The notes below the pieces were generated by a model that was not told the origin of the DNA, searched no databases, and was given only the letters and a program-made list of their open reading frames with translations. The position numbers were made by a program, and so were the translations under genes. Shown here piece after piece: positions 24,818 through 34,322 of a stretch of DNA of 64,000 bases (its first letter is position 1; each line of letters opens with the position of its first letter). The stretch covers positions 62,001-126,000 of the forward strand of contig NZ_JACA01000022.1 in the NCBI RefSeq assembly GCF_000520995.1. The letters are read 5' to 3'. This DNA is from Aquimarina macrocephali JAMB N27. Lineage in GTDB: Bacteria; Bacteroidota; Bacteroidia; Flavobacteriales; Flavobacteriaceae.

Positions 24818-27562
24818 ATGTACAAAAAACTAGGACTATTGGTTTTCCTCTTTGGGATAACCCTGGCATCTACTGCCCAAAAAGTACAAATCACAGGTTT
24901 TGTCAAAGATTCATTAGGCAGCCCTATAACAATGGCTAATGTGATTGCATATAAGAAACTGGATAATACGATGGCCAGCTACGGAATAACGAATGATAAG
25001 GGTAAGTATAAAATTTCGGTTCCTGCGAATGAAACATACATATTGAAAGTAAGTTTTATTGGTCTTACAGCAGAAACAAAATCAATTACTATATCTACCA
25101 ATGATGAAGTTATTGATTTTGAGATGAGGCCTGAAGAAAATAGTCTGGATGAAGTAGAAATCGTTTATGAAATGCCAGTAGTAGTAAAAGGAGATACCTT
25201 AGTCTATAATACTGATTCTTTTGTCAATGGTACAGAAAAAAAATTGGGAGATGTACTGAAAAAACTACCGGGAGTTGAGGTTAATGAAGATGGTGAAATT
25301 GAAGTTGAAGGCAAAACAGTTTCTAAGGTTATGGTAGAAGGAAAAGATTTTTTTGATGGAGATTCTAAACTGGCGACAAAGAATATTCCCGCAGATGCTT
25401 TGGATAAGGTAGAAGTATTGCGAAATTATGATGATGTTGGCCAGATGCGAGGTCTACGAAATTCGCAAGATCAGGTAGCCATTAATATTAAATTGAAAGA
25501 AGGTAAAAAGAATTTTTGGTTTGGTGATATAACCGCTGGTGCAGGAGTAGGGGAGACAGAGCGCTATATAATTAAACCTAAACTGTTTTATTATAGTCCA
25601 AAGTACAGTATTAATGTCCTTACAGATATTAATGATATTGGTGAAGTTCCTTTTACGATGATGGATTACTTTAATTTCACAGGAGGTTTTAGAAATTTAG
25701 GGCGTGGAGGTACGTCTTTTAGTATTTCTACAGATGACCTTGCGTTTGCTGCACTACAAAATAATAGAGCCAATGAAATTAATACCAAATTTGGTGCAGT
25801 TAACTTTAATCTTATGGCCAATAAGAAATTGGATATTAGCGGTTATGGAATTGTGAGTGATAACAAAGTAGATTTAATAACCAATACCCGAAGAGTTTAT
25901 GTTGATGATACCCCGGATCCTACAGATAATACAATTGAAGAAACTTTTGATAATACCAGGCAGCGGAGTACGTTGGGATTATTAAAACTAAATGCAAGTT
26001 ATAGGCCTAGTAGCAATTTTAGATTAGATTATGATATTCTCGGAAAACTTTCTGAACAAAAAGAAGAGGATACTTTCTTATCTACAAGATCAACTGTTTC
26101 TGAAGATATAAATGAGAGACTTGAAAGCTCTCCATTTTCGATACAACAAAATATGAATGCTTACTATACACTAAATACAAAACATATTTTCTCTTTAGAA
26201 GCACGGCATTTATTTCAAGATGAAGATCCCTTTTATAATGCAATACGAGCAGAAATTCCTTTTAGGGGTGTTTTTACACAAATAAATGACCCTTTACTTC
26301 CAGATTCAGATACTTTTGATCCATTAGAGGAATCTTCAAACTATAGTATTAATCAAAAAAAAGAGGTGAAAACCAGTAAGTTGGACGCGAAACTGGATTA
26401 TTATTATGTGATTAACAAAAAGAGTAACCTCAATCTTACGTTCGGAAGTACACTAAGTACTCAAAACTTTGATTCAAGCATTTTTCAGATTTTGGATAAT
26501 GGAAACCAGAATAATTTTGAGGCTGGTGAATTTAGTAATGAGGTGAAATATAACTTTAATGATGTATATGCTGGCCTGCATTATAAGTTTATTAAAGGGA
26601 TTTTTACATTTAATCCAGGGGTGAGTGTACATAACTATGGTTTAAAAGATCAACAATTAGGTACTAAAATAACCCAGAACGAATGGCAGGTTTTACCAGA
26701 TCTTTTTGTTTTAGCTCAATTAAGACAAAGTGAAAGTCTAAGGTTTAACTATTCGATAACCGCAGAGTATACCGATGTTAATCGTTTAGCAACTGGTTAT
26801 GTGTTTAATAACTATAATTCATTATTTCAGGGAAACCGAAACCTGGAAAATTCATTATATGATAATTATTCCATAAACTACTTCAATTTTAATATGTTTA
26901 GTTATACTAATATTTTTGCTCAACTAACATATAGTGACCGACGTAATCCTATTAAAAATACGAGTACGATTACAGGTATAAATAGGATAGATACTCCTAT
27001 AAATTCTAATGTTGCGGATCAAATTTTTTCTGCCAATGGAAGTATTAGTCGAACATTTGGTAAAATAAAAGGAGGTTTAAATGTAAATATAAACCGATCT
27101 GCTTTCAATACCATTGTAAATACTTTGCTCAGTAAAAGTATAAGTCTTACCCAAATGTATAAAACAGAATGGTCTACAAACTTTAAAAAAGGACCTAATT
27201 TTGATTTAGGATACAGTCTTACAGTCAATGATTATGATAATAATGGGGTCGAAAATACATTTTATACGAGCCAACCATTTGCTCGGTTAGATTGGTCTTT
27301 TGCCAAAGGTTTTTTATTAAAGTCGTCTTATAACTATTACCAGTATCGCAATACAGAAACTATGTTAAACGAATATAGCTTCTGGGATGCAGATTTATTT
27401 TATCAAAAACCAGACAGTAAGTGGGAGTATAAGTTTTCTGTAACTAATGTATTGGATACCAAAAGTATTAATAGAGATAGTTTTAATGAATTATATAGTA
27501 GTACTTCGAGTTATGTAATTCAGCCTCGTTACTGGATTTTAAGTATAAAATATAATCTGTAA
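24818..27562 (+). CDS. TonB-dependent-receptor-like outer-membrane protein
   Basis: 914 residues: signal peptide (1-20), a carboxypeptidase-regulatory-like beta domain (about 22-110), a plug-like domain (VKGDTLVYNTDSFVNG, KLPGVEVNEDGEIEVEG), and a long beta-barrel of the OMP_b-brl_3 type ending IQPRYWILSIKYNL. No classical TonB box is visible. It is expected in the outer membrane, importing or sensing a bulky ligand. It follows the GLPGLI gene by 109 nt with two hairpins between. Substrate not predictable. Confidence 0.88.
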   Translation: MYKKLGLLVFLFGITLASTAQKVQITGFVKDSLGSPITMANVIAYKKLDNTMASYGITNDKGKYKISVPANETYILKVSFIGLTAETKSITISTNDEVIDFEMRPEENSLDEVEIVYEMPVVVKGDTLVYNTDSFVNGTEKKLGDVLKKLPGVEVNEDGEIEVEGKTVSKVMVEGKDFFDGDSKLATKNIPADALDKVEVLRNYDDVGQMRGLRNSQDQVAINIKLKEGKKNFWFGDITAGAGVGETERYIIKPKLFYYSPKYSINVLTDINDIGEVPFTMMDYFNFTGGFRNLGRGGTSFSISTDDLAFAALQNNRANEINTKFGAVNFNLMANKKLDISGYGIVSDNKVDLITNTRRVYVDDTPDPTDNTIEETFDNTRQRSTLGLLKLNASYRPSSNFRLDYDILGKLSEQKEEDTFLSTRSTVSEDINERLESSPFSIQQNMNAYYTLNTKHIFSLEARHLFQDEDPFYNAIRAEIPFRGVFTQINDPLLPDSDTFDPLEESSNYSINQKKEVKTSKLDAKLDYYYVINKKSNLNLTFGSTLSTQNFDSSIFQILDNGNQNNFEAGEFSNEVKYNFNDVYAGLHYKFIKGIFTFNPGVSVHNYGLKDQQLGTKITQNEWQVLPDLFVLAQLRQSESLRFNYSITAEYTDVNRLATGYVFNNYNSLFQGNRNLENSLYDNYSINYFNFNMFSYTNIFAQLTYSDRRNPIKNTSTITGINRIDTPINSNVADQIFSANGSISRTFGKIKGGLNVNINRSAFNTIVNTLLSKSISLTQMYKTEWSTNFKKGPNFDLGYSLTVNDYDNNGVENTFYTSQPFARLDWSFAKGFLLKSSYNYYQYRNTETMLNEYSFWDADLFYQKPDSKWEYKFSVTNVLDTKSINRDSFNELYSSTSSYVIQPRYWILSIKYNL

Positions 27563-27612
27563 TTATAGTGTAGATTATTACGACCAATTAGATACAACCT
27601 AAAAAAACTATA

Positions 27613-28131
27613 ATGAGAACATATAAAATATTGGGGGTTTTATTGCTAATAGTAATGATATCATGTAATCAAAATCAAAATGATACGTCCAAAGCTGTAC
27701 AAACGAATTCGCAACAAAAAATGGAAATTGTTAAAAAACAAGGCATAATCACAAAAGTAAGCTCTAAAAGCTTTGAAGATACTTATCATACATTAATAGA
27801 GATTATTACCAATAATCCTAATCTAAAGATTATAGCACAATTAGATCATCAGGCTAATGCGGCATCGGTAGATCTAGAATTGAACCCAACACGAGTAATT
27901 ATGTTTGGTAATCCGAAGTTAGGAACTCCTTTGATGCAGAATTCTCAAATTACAGGATTAGATCTTCCACAAAGGATTCTAATATGGCAAGATGATAAAG
28001 ATGTTGTTCATGTTTCGTACAATGATCCTGAATTTTTAAAGCTACGCCATGAGATTATTGGTAAAGATGATGTCTTGACAATTATTTCCAAAGCTTTAGA
28101 TAATCTTTCAAAAGGAGCCACAGGAGCATAA
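27613..28131 (+). CDS. DUF302 domain lipoprotein
   Basis: 172 residues. A lipoprotein signal ends at MISCNQ (lipidated cysteine about residue 18), followed by a DUF302 domain: SFEDTYHTLIEIITNNPNLKI, then ARVIMFGNPKLG-like text (TRVIMFGNPKLGTPLM) and LPQRILIWQDDKDVVHVSYNDPEFL. The domain's biochemical role is unknown. It lies 50 nt after the receptor gene and may be the third gene of that operon. A convergent terminator follows. Confidence 0.85.
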   Translation: MRTYKILGVLLLIVMISCNQNQNDTSKAVQTNSQQKMEIVKKQGIITKVSSKSFEDTYHTLIEIITNNPNLKIIAQLDHQANAASVDLELNPTRVIMFGNPKLGTPLMQNSQITGLDLPQRILIWQDDKDVVHVSYNDPEFLKLRHEIIGKDDVLTIISKALDNLSKGATGA

Positions 28132-28177
28132 TAATCGATTACAGTACTTGAGTTAGCCCAATATTCAATATAGATGT

Positions 28178-28209
28178 CTCCAGAAATAAATACTATTTTA
28201 TTTCTGGAG
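28178..28209. terminator. Bidirectional terminator
   Basis: Perfect 13-bp stem (28178-28190 with 28197-28209), 6-nt loop, between convergent genes ending at 28131 and 28211. Confidence 0.8.
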
Positions 28210-28210
28210 G

Positions 28211-28552
28211 CTAATTTTGTAGTTTTACCTTGATTGGCCCACCACTGGATACATAACTTCCTCCTATTTCATCAATATTAATATCCAATTCATCTTGTGT
28301 GCTGATAGTGCTAAGGTCTATTTTAAGCTTATCATAAGTATCTATATTTTTAATATTTACATCGATCTCATCAGTATTGCTTAATCGAACCGTTATAGAT
28401 CCATCATCATTAATAGGGAGTAACCCATAGTTTGTAGGGGGGACATTGTTTGCATATGCTTTTGGAATAATATCAATATCTCTTATTACAATAATTACAA
28501 GACAAATAGCGATAATTGTAATTATAGACTTGGTATAGGTATCAGTTTTCAT
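28211..28552 (-). CDS. Small exported or membrane-anchored hypothetical protein
   Basis: 113 residues with one N-terminal hydrophobic helix (about 9-24) that could be an anchor or signal peptide. The rest is a short beta-rich region full of repeated D/I patterns: DEIDVNIKNI, DKLKIDLSTI, DELDINIDEI. I do not recognise a family. The three D-I-D-like units suggest a small repeat structure. No partner gene on the same strand nearby. Confidence 0.55.
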   Translation of the reverse strand: MKTDTYTKSIITIIAICLVIIVIRDIDIIPKAYANNVPPTNYGLLPINDDGSITVRLSNTDEIDVNIKNIDTYDKLKIDLSTISTQDELDINIDEIGGSYVSSGGPIKVKLQN

Positions 28553-28674
28553 AAAGGATAATTTTATTTATTGAAAAAAGACACCAATAAAGATGCCAAA
28601 ACCAAGCTTTCTTTACGTGAAGTGTAGGATTTGTTTTTTATAATTTATAATTGCCAATTAAGTGATACTTTAAT

Positions 28675-28715
28675 AGAAATAAAAAAGATGCCCGCTTAGA
28701 CATCTTTTTATTTCT
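28675..28715 (-). terminator. Terminator of DoxX gene
   Basis: A stem of about 15 bp with one bulged A (28675-28690 with 28701-28715) lies 17 nt beyond the minus-strand DoxX stop, and its minus-strand arm is followed by a T-rich stretch. Confidence 0.75.
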
Positions 28716-28731
28716 ATTTGTTACTGTGCTT

Positions 28732-29103
28732 TTAGGAGTTCTTTATAGTGATCCCTATAGAGATATATAGCATAAGAATATTTAGGGCCAAGAACACAAC
28801 ACCTATTATCCAATTTTCGGTATCAAGTTTAATGTGATATAAAAACGCATTGACAGATACACTCATTAGAATGACCATCATTAAGGGAGCAAATTTATTA
28901 GTTAATAAAGCAACCCCTGCACAGATCTCTACAATAGCCACCAGCATCATAGTTTTAGAGGATACTAAAACTTTTAAGAAACTTATAGCTATTTTGGTTG
29001 AAGGAGCTGGTGGATCCATAAAATAAAATAATTTATTACATCCAAAAAATAAAATGGCAAGGCCAAAAACTATTCTAATTCCTAAAATTACTTTTGTATT
29101 CAT
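28732..29103 (-). CDS. DoxX-like small membrane protein
   Basis: 123 residues with four predicted membrane helices and the DoxX/DoxD-like pattern (RIVFGLAILFFGCNKLF at the start, EICAGVALLTNKFAPL in the middle). Its precise role is unknown; related proteins are linked to quinone or redox functions. It is monocistronic, and a second DoxX-type gene lies at 30675-31097. Confidence 0.8.
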   Translation of the reverse strand: MNTKVILGIRIVFGLAILFFGCNKLFYFMDPPAPSTKIAISFLKVLVSSKTMMLVAIVEICAGVALLTNKFAPLMMVILMSVSVNAFLYHIKLDTENWIIGVVFLALNILMLYISIGITIKNS

Positions 29104-29322
29104 AGATTGAAGATTTTGGTTATTAGTATTATTGTTTAACGTATTAACCTTTTTAAAATTGCCGGGTTATACATGAGCTCTTAACGATAATATAGGGTTA
29201 AAGTCATAAAACTATCGATATAGGGCGCTTTTTAGCATTATTGTTTTACGTAAAATCCCACAAATATTAGGGATTTAGAGATAAACACCTAAAAATCAAT
29301 ATAGAAACCAATAAAAATTACC

Positions 29323-29330
29323 TAGATTTG
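29323..29330 (+). promoter_or_regulatory. -7 box TAGATTTG
   Basis: Exact TAnnTTTG match, 69 nt before the acyltransferase ATG. No good TTG at the -33 distance. The rest of the 29104-29399 gap shows nothing else clear. Confidence 0.4.
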
Positions 29331-29399
29331 CGCTTTTTTAAGCAATAATACAACCCGAAAACTCGTTTTTTGGGAACAACCTAACCAAAGACCATAATA

Positions 29400-30584
29400 A
29401 TGACTAAACGTACTAGTCGATTGCATTTTCTTGATGCAATTCGGGCATTTGCTATTCTTATGATGCTTCAGGGGCATTTTGTACACTCTCTTTTGGGAGA
29501 TGTGTACAGGGATAAAAGTAATCTTGTGTATACGGTATGGGAGTATTTTAGAGGAATGACTGCTCCAACATTTTTTACGATAACCGGCTTTATTTTCACG
29601 TATTTGTTACTAAAGCAAAACACAAAAGGAATAGATAATCCAAGGGTTTTAAAAGGTGTAAAACGTGCCGTTAAAGTTATTTTTTGGGGGTATTTATTGC
29701 GATTAAGCTTTTATGAAGTTTTTACAGGAACAGTAAATCCTTCGTTTTTCTATGTAGATGTATTACAATGTATAGGTACGTCATTATTGCTGTTGATAGG
29801 AGTATATCTTATTTTATGCCGAATTAATGAAGCTTGGTTTCAGAACATAGTGTTAAGCATTGGAGTGATTATTTTTCTTCTGCAACCAATGTATGGTAGT
29901 TGTATATTAGAGTTTTTACCGAAAACAGTTGCGAATTATTTCACCAATAGAAATGGATCTATTTTTACGTTACTACCCTGGTTTGGGTATGTGTGTATAG
30001 GTAGTTTTATGGCTAGCTTATTTTTGAAATACGGAAAACGAAAAATGTTTTACCCTTATGCTATTATAGCACTTTTATCTGTAGGAGTGGTATTGGTATT
30101 TTATTCTTCGACCATATTAATGGTGATATACAGTATAACGGGTGTTGGTGTTTTTAAATCAGTAGCTTATAACAACTTCTTATTTATAAGATTAGGAAAT
30201 GTGTGTATGCTTTTTTCTGTATTTATTTTGGTGAAAAACTATTTTACAAATCAGATGATAACCAAAATAGGAGGGAGAACACTATCTATTTATATAGTTC
30301 ACTTTTTTGTACTTTACGGAAGCTGGTTCGGATTGGGACTTAGTCGCTTTTTTTATCACAGTTTGACGCCGGTACAAGTTTTTATAGGAGCATTATTGTT
30401 TATAATTGGTGTATGTACAACGGTTTTGTATTATTATAAATATGAAGAAGAACTGAAGCTTCAAGTACACCATTTGCTTAATTCTACAAATCAGAAGATG
30501 AAAGCTACCGTGCCAGAAGCTTTTATGCTGTTTAGAAATACTATTATTCGTACATATCGAAACATTAGATATACGAGGCGATAA
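29400..30584 (+). CDS. Heparan-alpha-glucosaminide N-acetyltransferase-like membrane protein
   Basis: 394 residues, about ten membrane helices. The N-terminus (RLHFLDAIRAFAILMMLQGHFVHS) and the segment MTAPTFFTITGFIFTYLL match the HGSNAT_cat/DUF1624-type acyltransferases, which move acyl groups from the cytoplasm onto sugars across the membrane. The conserved His in LQGHF is a likely catalytic residue. The acceptor is unknown. Separate unit from the DoxX gene downstream, 90 nt away. Confidence 0.8.
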   Translation: MTKRTSRLHFLDAIRAFAILMMLQGHFVHSLLGDVYRDKSNLVYTVWEYFRGMTAPTFFTITGFIFTYLLLKQNTKGIDNPRVLKGVKRAVKVIFWGYLLRLSFYEVFTGTVNPSFFYVDVLQCIGTSLLLLIGVYLILCRINEAWFQNIVLSIGVIIFLLQPMYGSCILEFLPKTVANYFTNRNGSIFTLLPWFGYVCIGSFMASLFLKYGKRKMFYPYAIIALLSVGVVLVFYSSTILMVIYSITGVGVFKSVAYNNFLFIRLGNVCMLFSVFILVKNYFTNQMITKIGGRTLSIYIVHFFVLYGSWFGLGLSRFFYHSLTPVQVFIGALLFIIGVCTTVLYYYKYEEELKLQVHHLLNSTNQKMKATVPEAFMLFRNTIIRTYRNIRYTRR

Positions 30585-30674
30585 TATTGTAATCTATAGA
30601 TTGGTTAGTTGACTGTTTTTTTATTGTGTTAAAAATCAGTATCTTATAGTGGTCTAATCAATACTCATTTTGTC

Positions 30675-31097
30675 ATGCCAACAATAAAATCATTAAACAA
30701 ATGGGCTAATGCACATACGTATTATCCGTTAGATTTATTAAGAATTGCCTTAGGAGTTTTCTTATTTATAAAAGGAATAAATTTTATTAGTAATAGCCAG
30801 ATTCTTGTAGATCTTATTAAACCGGTTCAAAACCTTGCAGGGGCTATGATTATAATTCATTATGTAGCTCCAGCACATTTAATAGGAGGTTTACTTATTT
30901 CTTTTGGGCTACTAACACGATGGTCAGTTACGGCACAACTTCCATTATTAATAGGAGCAGTTCTTATTAATTTTATAGGAGAAATGAACGTAGCAAATCT
31001 TATTATTGCCAGTATAATTTTGTTATTATGTATATTTTTCTTGTTCTATGGTTCTGGGAAACATTCTGTAGATTACTATTTAAAAATGCAACAGTGA
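30675..31097 (+). CDS. DoxX-like membrane protein
   Basis: 140 residues with four membrane helices; LDLLRIALGVFLFIKGINF and HLIGGLLISFGLLTRWS are DoxX-type. No catalytic residues can be named. A TCATTTTG element ends 3 nt before the ATG, but only 7 of 8 bases match the promoter consensus and no -33 is seen. A terminator follows. Confidence 0.8.
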   Translation: MPTIKSLNKWANAHTYYPLDLLRIALGVFLFIKGINFISNSQILVDLIKPVQNLAGAMIIIHYVAPAHLIGGLLISFGLLTRWSVTAQLPLLIGAVLINFIGEMNVANLIIASIILLLCIFFLFYGSGKHSVDYYLKMQQ

Positions 31098-31140
31098 AGC
31101 TGTGAAGATAAAATATGAATTTAATACATTTTAAAAATAA

Positions 31141-31168
31141 AAAAACCGCTCTCACCGAGCGGTTTTTT
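31141..31168. terminator. Bidirectional terminator
   Basis: 11-bp stem (31141-31151 with 31157-31167), 5-nt loop and flanking A and T runs, between convergent genes ending at 31097 and 31176. Confidence 0.9.
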
Positions 31169-31175
31169 ATTTCTT

Positions 31176-31529
31176 TTACCATCCCGATAAACGAGATTTT
31201 CCATTATGGGAGGGAATGTCTAAGTATATAGTGTCTATTTTTTTTGAAGCATAAACATTGCTTTTATATTTAGAAACTCTTTTTTTATTTCTTTGAATTT
31301 GTTTTCTTATTTTTTTCCACTTCTTTTCACTATATCTATTGGTGTTTTTCGATCGCTGGGCTACATTTTCATTTGCCTCTATTGAATTAGTAGTATAAGA
31401 GAGGTTTTGTTTTTGTAGCGTATTATTAGTGATAGTAATAGATTTGAAATCAGTTGTATTACTTTGTCCTATTGATGAATATGTTATACATAGCAATACT
31501 ACTGTAGTCATAGCGATTTTCATTTTCAT
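31176..31529 (-). CDS. Small exported basic protein, paralogue of 32039-32413
   Basis: 117 residues from the ATG at 31529, giving a signal peptide that ends near YSSIGQ. The body is basic: YSEKKWKKIRKQIQRNKKRV, then SNVYASKKIDTIYLDIPSHNG. The gene 500 bp upstream on the same strand has the same core (YSKKEWRKIKKQLKKNKKRV, YASKVMDTIYIDIPAYN). I do not recognise the family. The exported, Lys/Arg-rich nature suggests binding to an acidic polymer or cell-wall component, which is only a guess. Confidence 0.65.
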   Translation of the reverse strand: MKMKIAMTTVVLLCITYSSIGQSNTTDFKSITITNNTLQKQNLSYTTNSIEANENVAQRSKNTNRYSEKKWKKIRKQIQRNKKRVSKYKSNVYASKKIDTIYLDIPSHNGKSRLSGW

Positions 31530-31859
31530 TTTTTTAGATTTTGGGGGGTTAGTGATCATAAGTATAAAATTGAAGTTATTTATGAAAGTTTAAATAAGAT
31601 TAATTTTTACAATCTAGATGCTAAATAAGCATCTGATCTTCAGTCACTAAGATAGTTATACTAATTCAATTTTGAATACGGAAAAACCGCAATATAGTAC
31701 AGGGATTTTTCCCCTAAAAGGAGCTGAGAAGTGCTGTATTTACTCATATTTTTTTCTATATATGAAGTGAAATTTTTATTTTATTTTTTTCTAATAAAAA
31801 GCATAAAATATTGAGCTAATCAAGTAATAATACGGGGTGAGAGCTGTTTTGGAATATAA
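31530..31859. other. AT-rich gap between paralogous small genes
   Basis: No convincing gene or terminator seen. It should hold the promoter of the 31176-31529 gene, but no TAnnTTTG box was recognised. A perfect palindrome begins at 31860. Confidence 0.4.
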
Positions 31860-31919
31860 AATAAACAGACCTATTTTCTTGAAAACAGTACTGTTTTCAA
31901 GAAAATAGGTCTGTTTATT
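31860..31919. repeat. Perfect 60-bp palindrome
   Basis: 30 bp match their reverse complement with no loop; the centre is between 31889 and 31890. It lies 120 bp beyond the minus-strand gene at 32039, so it may end that transcript. Perfect palindromes this long are usually unstable in cloned DNA. Confidence 0.85.
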
Positions 31920-32038
31920 ATTTCACAAAATGGTGAAAAACGTCAGATTTTATATAAGATAGAAATAACTATATATTAATTAAAGCAAAATAAGGTAATT
32001 GAAAAAAATAATTTTTTTCCAGAATATTTTCGATCTAA

Positions 32039-32413
32039 TTATAGTTTACCAACCTGATAATCGAGATTGATTACTACCAGAGTATTATATGCGGGAATAT
32101 CTATGTATATAGTATCCATAACTTTAGAAGCGTAGATACTGTTTTTTGCATTAGAAACTCTCTTTTTATTTTTTTTGAGCTGCTTTTTGATTTTTCGCCA
32201 CTCTTTCTTGCTATAAAAATCCTTATCCTTCATTCTTATAGGAGCTTGTATTACCAAACGATCTGTCATGGCAATTTTATCAGTACTATATTGCTCTTCC
32301 TGAATTTGGTTATCAATGGTTTTTACCGAAGTGAGATCATTTTCAAAATCTTGACCAAAAGACATGCTACATACTAATAAAAAAGCGATGCTCAATGCAA
32401 ATTTTAATTTCAT
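32039..32413 (-). CDS. Small exported basic protein, paralogue of 31176-31529
   Basis: 124 residues from the ATG at 32413, with a signal peptide ending at SMSFGQ. The central basic helix (KKEWRKIKKQLKKNKKRVSN) and the YASKVMDTIYIDIPAYN motif are shared with the downstream paralogue; the C-terminus is different (VVINLDYQVGKL). Tandem duplication is the simple explanation. Function unknown. Confidence 0.65.
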   Translation of the reverse strand: MKLKFALSIAFLLVCSMSFGQDFENDLTSVKTIDNQIQEEQYSTDKIAMTDRLVIQAPIRMKDKDFYSKKEWRKIKKQLKKNKKRVSNAKNSIYASKVMDTIYIDIPAYNTLVVINLDYQVGKL

Positions 32414-32626
32414 TTCCCTAAATTTAAATGTATTAATCAATAGTGATACACTAAAATTCTAAAAAACATACCAAAATTATTTCCCCTCAGAATAGATATG
32501 TTTTGTATCTTATTATGTTAACAGGATAAATGTAATGATAATACTTGATTTCATAATACGGGAAAACCTCATTTTTTCAAGGCTTCACCTAATTTTTCGA
32601 TGAATAACTATAAAACCAGATAAACG

Positions 32627-33883
32627 CTATATTTTAAAGGCTTTTTGAACCGCTTCTACATAATCAAGTTTCTCCCAGGTAAATAGCTCTACTTCCTTTT
32701 CAATTTTACCAGAATATGGACTTTCAAAAACCTTAGTAATTGTTTGTGGTTCTTTACCCATATGACCATAAGCGGCTGTTTCCTGATAGATAGGATTACG
32801 TAATTTAAGGCGCTTTTCGATGGCAGCTGGACGCATATCAAAGATTTTGCCTACTATTTCTGCAATTTCACCATCTGTTAATCCAAGAGAACTACTCCCG
32901 TAAGTATCTACAAAAATAGAAGTAGGTTCAACAACACCAATTGCATAAGATACCTGTACCAATACTTCACTTGCTACTCCTGCAGCTACAAGGTTTTTGG
33001 CGATATGTCTAGAAGCATATGCAGCAGAACGATCTACTTTACTTGGGTCTTTACCCGAAAAAGCCCCTCCACCGTGAGCTCCTTTACCACCATAAGTGTC
33101 AACTATAATTTTTCTTCCGGTAAGACCAGTATCTCCATGAGGACCACCAATCACAAATTTTCCAGTTGGATTAATATGATATGTGATCTGATCATTAAAC
33201 AATTGTTGAATATAACTAGGTAATTGAGCAACTACCCTAGGTATCAAAATAGAAATGATATCATTTTTTATTTTACTCAGCATTACATCATCATTACTGT
33301 CAAAATCATCATGCTGTGTAGATACAACGATGGCAACAATACGCTGAGGTACATTATCATCATTATATTCGATAGTTACCTGACTTTTAGAATCAGGACG
33401 CAAATAAGGAATTTCTGTGCCTTCACGTCTTAGTTTGGCCAATTCAATTAATATTTTATGCGAAATATCAAGAGCTAATGGCATGTAATTAGCAGTTTCT
33501 TTAGTAGCATATCCAAACATCATTCCTTGGTCACCAGCACCTTGCTCTTCTTTATTTTCACGATCAACCCCTTGATTTATATCTTGCGATTGTTCATGAA
33601 TAAGAGAAATTACTCCACAAGAATCACCGCTAAATTGATATGCACCTTTGGTGTATCCAATAGTATTGATGACATCTCTTGCTATATGTTGTACATCAAG
33701 ATATGTTTTTGATTTTACTTCTCCAGCAAGTACAACCTGACCAGTGGTTACAAGCGTCTCGCAAGCTACCTTAGAATCAGCGTCAAAAGCTAAGAAGTTA
33801 TCTAATAATGCATCACTTATCTGATCTGCTACTTTATCTGGGTGTCCTTCAGATACACTTTCTGAAGTAAATAAATATGCCAT
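32627..33883 (-). CDS. metK: S-adenosylmethionine synthetase
   Basis: 418 residues. It makes SAM from methionine and ATP. Both family signatures are intact: [12 protein letters not shown] (115-126) and [19 protein letters not shown] in the C-terminal half, with the substrate loop [18 protein letters not shown] near the N-terminus. It is transcribed away from the metY leader. A perfect minus-strand TACCTTTG box at 34045-34052 implies a leader of about 155 nt, in which I see no SAM-I riboswitch. Confidence 0.97.
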   Translation of the reverse strand: MAYLFTSESVSEGHPDKVADQISDALLDNFLAFDADSKVACETLVTTGQVVLAGEVKSKTYLDVQHIARDVINTIGYTKGAYQFSGDSCGVISLIHEQSQDINQGVDRENKEEQGAGDQGMMFGYATKETANYMPLALDISHKILIELAKLRREGTEIPYLRPDSKSQVTIEYNDDNVPQRIVAIVVSTQHDDFDSNDDVMLSKIKNDIISILIPRVVAQLPSYIQQLFNDQITYHINPTGKFVIGGPHGDTGLTGRKIIVDTYGGKGAHGGGAFSGKDPSKVDRSAAYASRHIAKNLVAAGVASEVLVQVSYAIGVVEPTSIFVDTYGSSSLGLTDGEIAEIVGKIFDMRPAAIEKRLKLRNPIYQETAAYGHMGKEPQTITKVFESPYSGKIEKEVELFTWEKLDYVEAVQKAFKI

Positions 33884-34044
33884 TCTTTATTGTTTTTATG
33901 GAAAAATACTTAGGCGTAATTGCAATGTGAAGCTTTCGACAGAATATCTTAATCGAACTGCTTTAGCATTTTTATACTGTAAAAAAAAATTATTTCAGTA
34001 TTCGGGTTGCAATCAGTCAAATCTTTCCCTGAAAAATATTTTGG

Positions 34045-34052
34045 CAAAGGTA
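34045..34052 (-). promoter_or_regulatory. -7 box TACCTTTG of metK
   Basis: Exact minus-strand match to TAnnTTTG; no clear -33 TTG at the usual distance. The remaining part of the 33884-34179 gap, the metK leader, shows no recognised structure. Confidence 0.45.
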
Positions 34053-34179
34053 AAAAAAATGATAATACTTAAAAGCATTTAACGTATCATTAATTTTCTT
34101 TATTGAAGATTATTTTTATTAGGTCAATTTTAGCAAAATAATTTTCGAAAGAAAAATGATGTGATTAAAAAATAATTAC

Positions 34180-34187
34180 TAGCTTTG
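34180..34187 (+). promoter_or_regulatory. -7 box TAGCTTTG of the metY transcript
   Basis: Exact TAnnTTTG match 28 nt upstream of the riboswitch P1 stem, the position expected if transcription starts about 34194. The -33 element is weak. Confidence 0.55.
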
Positions 34188-34215
34188 TCCCCGAAGTTTC
34201 TTATACATATTAGTA

Positions 34216-34322
34216 AGTTATTAAGAAAGGTGGAGGGAATAGACCCTGTGAAACCTTAGCAACCCTTTGATTTATTAAAGAAGGTGCTAAATTCTATCCC
34301 GATTAATCGGGAGAAGATAACT
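34216..34322 (+). promoter_or_regulatory. SAM-I riboswitch (S-box) leading metY
   Basis: P1 pairs 34216-34221 with 34317-34322. The core has AAAGGTGGAGGGAATAGACC, then GAAACCTTAGCAACCCTTT and AAGGTGCTAAATTC, the conserved S-box order, and the P4 stem pairs around CCCGATTAATCGGG. After it a hairpin (34323-34351) followed by a T/C-rich run could serve as the terminator. SAM binding should lower expression of the metY-metX-thrA transcript. Confidence 0.93.

Noticed and set aside
31860..31919. Phage or plasmid attachment site
   Set aside because: No integrase, tRNA or repeat partner nearby; only symmetry is seen.
33884..34052. SAM riboswitch for metK
   Set aside because: The leader lacks the conserved S-box core and I could not fit SAM-II motifs.
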